This document shows, one piece after another, positions 60,521-64,000 of a stretch of 64,000 nucleotides of DNA. The notes beneath the pieces are model-generated. The model searched no databases, was not told where the DNA came from, and was given only the letters and a program-made list of their open reading frames with translations. The position numbers and the translations under genes are program-made. Position 1 is the first letter of the stretch. Each line of letters starts with the position of its first letter. The stretch lies in contig JAJVDF010000166.1 of assembly GCA_022410635.1 (NCBI GenBank), forward strand, positions 1,072,381 through 1,136,380, written 5' to 3'. The DNA is from Tretioscincus oriximinensis. Lineage: Eukaryota > Chordata > Lepidosauria > Squamata > Gymnophthalmidae.

Positions 60521-62259
60521 TTAACAAATGAGTAACCACAAGAACTCACTTTTGATTCATCAGTGTTAACTTTGACTCCATGTGGATCTCATGAGAAACC
60601 CATTCCTACTTCACAGACAATGTTGTGAGCTCATTTTTAAAAACATCACTACTATAGTGTGTTTGTGTGTGTGCATTTGCATGTAAAGTGATTTGTTTTA
60701 TTCATCAGAAATCAGCATAAGAAAACTTCCTTCTAATCAGAATGCACTGGGAGTATCTGAAACCTGATATAGTTACCTCTAGGGCCACATACATGAATTT
60801 ATATGTGACCTCAGTTAATTTTAAATGAGAAAATCATTATGCAGGACATAGCAAGTTACCCCAAAGGTACATTTTAAAAGCTAAGGAAATTGAATATAGC
60901 TATGAAAAGACTGTGGAATATCAGGATTTTTTTAAAAAAAATAAATTACAGGGCAACCTTGAACCAGTTTTATCCGACAGCAGTCCTGAGAAAAAGATAA
61001 GATGTTAGATCCAATTGTTACAATGAGAAGGGAGATAATGTGTACATGAATATGTATCACTGGTGTATTAAGAGTCCCCATTTGCTATATATGTGGAGAG
61101 CAGGGAGAATATTTTAACCTTGGCTGCAGAGTGCAAAAAGTAAGAAATGTTATTTTGTTTGATTTTTTTTTAAAAAAAGTGAATTGATTTATTCCTGTTT
61201 TCTGGATAAATACACTTAAAGGAATATGCACAGTGTTGAGATAAAGAAGGAGCAAGCACCCCTCTCAAGCTTTCTCCCTTATGAAGCTGAACAAAATTGA
61301 ACTATTGATGATCTTCAGGTTTATAGAAAGGGAATCCCCCAAATTCGTCACTTTGGGCACGATGCATGTGAAGAGCTGGGTAGAAGAAAATGCTCATGCA
61401 GCTGCTGTGTGTATAGACATAAAGTGACTGCACAAGGAACCTGAAAAATGTTTTTTTCCAGAATTTCACCCTGCTTTGAAAAAAGGACATTTTTGCCATC
61501 AGAAGAGTATCCTGGACCCATAGGCACCACAATTGTATAAATACTGTGCTCCTAGGACCTGTTTAACTGTTACCACTTTTGCATGTGGGTTTAGATACAT
61601 AACATGCAACTGCTTCATACTAAAAAAGGGTCTGATCCTCTTTTGGCATTTGCTGAACTTTAGTTACACCTTCCCAGAAACCATCTGGCATGGTCCAAGA
61701 GGACTAAGTGGACCTGTTTTTGGCAGTAGATCACTTTAAAATCCACACGGTGTCTCTCTTCGTTGTCTTGGAATCAAGAGAAAACATGAATCTGTCTCTT
61801 TATTGAGCTGATTCAGAAAAGTGTCCTTTATCCAAATATCCATCACGATGACACTTATCTAAATAATGTCTCTATGAACAACCAGTTCACATCTGATCTG
61901 CCTCTGCCTTCTCATACACCTTTGATAGTAATACTTTACAGTACATCTCAGGAGACATGTGACAAAATTGTTTTGTAGTTCATTTTATGTATTTGCTTAC
62001 ATGTGTGTCAGCAGGTTAGAAAAATTGATTCAGATCATGACCAAAAACATATTGTAGCAGAAAGAGAATCTGAACTAAAAAAATAATGAATCATTAGTGT
62101 GATGAAAATAGTCTTAAAGAAAGCCACAAGGCATGCATAAAGGGAAAAAATAACCTTTCTGTTATGCAAAGAAAAAGAGAATAATTTTGCTTAATACTGC
62201 AGATTGTATTATTACATATTTTAAAATTTGGGCTCATTTCAGTGTCCACTTTTTTCATT
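60521..62259. other. Unique AT-rich non-coding sequence
   Basis: No gene or clear repeat recognised. A 76-codon reverse frame at 61302-61532 has no motif. Confidence 0.
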
Positions 62260-62689
62260 TTCAGAGAAAAAGCCGTGTTAGTCTAGTAGAAAGTCCAGCA
62301 AAGGAGCTAGCAGCACTTTGAGACTAAGTTGACAAAAGTGGGTGACATAAGCTTTCGTAGACATGTCTACTTCTTCAGATGCTGAGGGACTAATGTCAGG
62401 GTCAAGTATTTATAGGAAATTGTGTATGGGAGAAGACAAAGCATATGCAACTGCAGTAAGGTGATGAATTGCAGGTTAGAAAAACTATTTACCTGTTTTT
62501 CTAACCTGCAATTCATCACCTTACTACAGTTGCATATGCTTTGTCTTCTCCCATACACATTTTCCTATAAATACCTGACCCTGACATTAGTCCCTCAGCA
62601 TCTGAAGAAGTAGACGTGTCTATGAAAGCTTATGTCACCCACTTTTCTCAAGTTAGTCTCAAAGTGCTGCTAGCTCCTTTGCTGGGCAT
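62260..62689. mobile_element. Large foldback element with 190-bp arms and about 10-bp TSD
   Basis: Arms at 62295-62484 and 62496-62685 are inverted copies of 190 bp without net length change, separated by an 11-base spacer (62485-62495). Each carries the family core CAGCAAAGGAGCTAGCAGCA...AAGCTTTCGTAGACA...TACTTCTTCAGATGC. The left side extends beyond the palindrome to TTCAGAGAAAAAGCCGTGTT; the right side stops at CTTTGCTGG. TTTTTTCATT occurs on both sides (62250-62259 and 62690-62699) as a likely target duplication, although the T run blurs the edge. Two nearly identical 63-codon frames on opposite strands simply mirror the palindrome. Confidence 0.
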
Positions 62690-62699
62690 TTTTTTCATT

Positions 62700-62868
62700 G
62701 AATTCTGGGGCAACATCATTTTTTTCTGAGGGGGAGGTGTGGGAGACAGCTGAAGGCAGATGTCTAATTTAGGAACTTTTTCATCACCCTGACAAGCTGC
62801 TTCTTACGTATATTGCTACTGGAGGAGCCAAATATCCGTCACTATGACACAATTTACTCAGGAAAAGA
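62700..62868. other. Unique non-coding sequence
   Basis: A short gap between two mobile elements. Nothing recognised. Confidence 0.
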
Positions 62869-63083
62869 TTCAAGGGCATAAATAGCTATTAGGATGGATC
62901 TCTTAATACTATCTCCAGGTTGGAGCAACAGGCAGTGTTCCTGAGGTACCATTTGCAGGGAGTCGAGAACATGCGAGGGTTTTGGCTTCTGCTTCGAACT
63001 GCAATTGATAGGGCACTATGAGACAGAATGCTGGATTAGATAGGCTCTGGCCCCATTCAGTAAGGCTCCTCCTATGTTCTTAT
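62869..63083 (+). mobile_element. CR1 LINE 3'-end fragment
   Basis: A diverged forward CR1 3'-UTR: 'AGGATGGATCTCTTAATACT', 'GGAGCAACAGGCAGTGTTCCTG', 'GTACCATTTGCAGGGAGTC', 'GAATGCTGGATTAGATAGG' and the terminal CCTCCTATGTTCTTA. No coding part. Confidence 0.
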
Positions 63084-64000
63084 TTTTTCTTTGTTTATCC
63101 TTAATATGTTCAGAGTATATTTCAGATATTCAATATATATCTATGTGTAAAATACTAAGTAGATTATTTGCAGATTTTTACTAATTTATATTAGAAACAT
63201 TTTTCAAAGTGCAATGAAGTAAGTCATCTTAAAATGTTATTCAAGTATTAACAAGGTGTTTTTACTGACAAAGAAGTGAGATATATATATTAAGTAGCAT
63301 GAATTATTTTCCTGAATTTTTCTGGTGTAACACTGATAAGTAAATTATTATGTCAACAACACTTCAAGTTAACTTGCAAATGTGTATTCCTGCAGATTAT
63401 TATTTTTCTTTAAATGTCTTGCATGCTATAATTTAACCTAGCTAGCACATGATAAATATTAGGAAATAGATTTTGCTTTTATTCCTGGATCATAATTACA
63501 GTATGTGCATCTAAAACATGTTGCAAAATTCCCTGCTCTCAGGGAGGATGATAAAAAGCTAACTGCATGAAGAGTGTTATTTATTTGCTAACTTTAATTT
63601 CGTTTTGCCAAGAGTGTTGCTGGGTAACAAGGTTTTAAAATGGCAATATTTAAGTTTTATTATAGTTCGTTTCTTGATGTGTGATCATTTCAATAATGTG
63701 TGTGTATGTTTGTGTGTCTGATGGATTTATGAGTAGTCATATTTTTACTTTCATGAAAGTAGTTTGTAGTACTTTATACAAAATATATACAATATTTAGA
63801 CAATTTAGCAGAGACAAAATTGTGCACGGGATTGTGTGTGATACCACTCAGAAATACATGCCAATGAACAAGATAGCAAAGTGGGGAATAGTATCACACC
63901 ATTCATAATCCCGTTAAAAGAATTCTGGAGTAGGGAAAATCAACGATACAGGATGAAGGAAAAAACATTAATATTGCACAGAAGATGAAGTCCAGTTTTG
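63084..64000. other. Unique AT-rich non-coding sequence
   Basis: No gene or mobile element recognised. The 63470-63660 part looks repeat-free and contains the RFX-like site listed separately. Confidence 0.
63616..63628. promoter_or_regulatory. RFX X-box-like site
   Basis: GTTGCTGGGTAAC is close to the palindromic X-box bound by RFX factors (two GTTGCC-type half sites). It lies in a repeat-free stretch. A single motif of this size can arise by chance, so function is only a possibility. Confidence 0.

Noticed and set aside
62367..62613. Two near-identical 63-codon proteins on opposite strands
   Set aside because: They reflect the palindrome arms and are not two genes.

Overview
The window is AT-rich vertebrate nuclear DNA with no protein-coding gene, exon, tRNA or rRNA that I can support. 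The longest open frames (181, 167 and 163 codons) all lie on or across transposable-element fragments. The other open frames are short, lack family features and often overlap on both strands. Three repeat types point to a squamate reptile (lizard or snake): CR1 LINE 3' ends with a TTCTTATG-type 3' terminal repeat, tRNA-derived SINEs of the Sauria type with a (CTT)n tail and a BovB-like 3' end, and many small foldback DNA transposons with 8-bp target duplications. The species cannot be named from this. The setting is either a gene desert or a very long intron.

Layout. 0-10 kb: a long reverse-strand CR1 copy, a short forward CR1 tail, a simple-repeat-headed retroposon at 7.4 kb, and two foldback repeats at 8.8-9.6 kb. 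10-20 kb: a GC-rich reverse-strand retroelement at 11.2-11.9 kb with a related copy at 19.2 kb, two copies of a TTAGGCTRCGTGCACAC-ended transposon (14.2 and 16.3 kb, the second carrying a nested hAT-like MITE with an exact 8-bp duplication), an 84-bp mariner-like hairpin and L2-like fragments. 20-30 kb: a broken CR1, an LTR-like segment with CCAAT/TATA/AATAAA signals, a 465-bp hAT-like element with an 8-bp duplication, a third TTAGGC element, and the longest forward CR1 (28.0-28.8 kb). 30-45 kb: a GC-rich inverted repeat, a SINE fragment, (GAT)n tracts, a 90-bp near-perfect hairpin at 37.1 kb, a second 7.4-kb-type retroposon and a second 84-bp hairpin. 45-64 kb: CR1, L2 and SINE copies, an 815-bp TTAGGC element with internal foldbacks, and a 190-bp-arm palindrome at 62.3-62.7 kb.

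The intervening sequence is mostly unique. A few stretches (about 4.85, 43.7-44.2, 53.1-53.5, 54.3 and 63.5 kb) are rich in transcription-factor-like motifs and free of recognisable repeats. They are candidate conserved regulatory elements, but only an alignment could show this.

The best novel-looking signal is one repeat family present at 9.4, 17.5, 45.6 and 62.3 kb. Each copy stops at or near the same internal points and each is flanked by its own 10-12 bp direct repeat. Two copies are single arms and two are head-to-head foldbacks. That pattern suggests a retroposition mechanism that generates inverted dimers, possibly Penelope-like. All calls are by eye; no alignment or database search was run. 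[Form note: only the first feature came with a confidence; 0 in the others is a placeholder for a value not given.]
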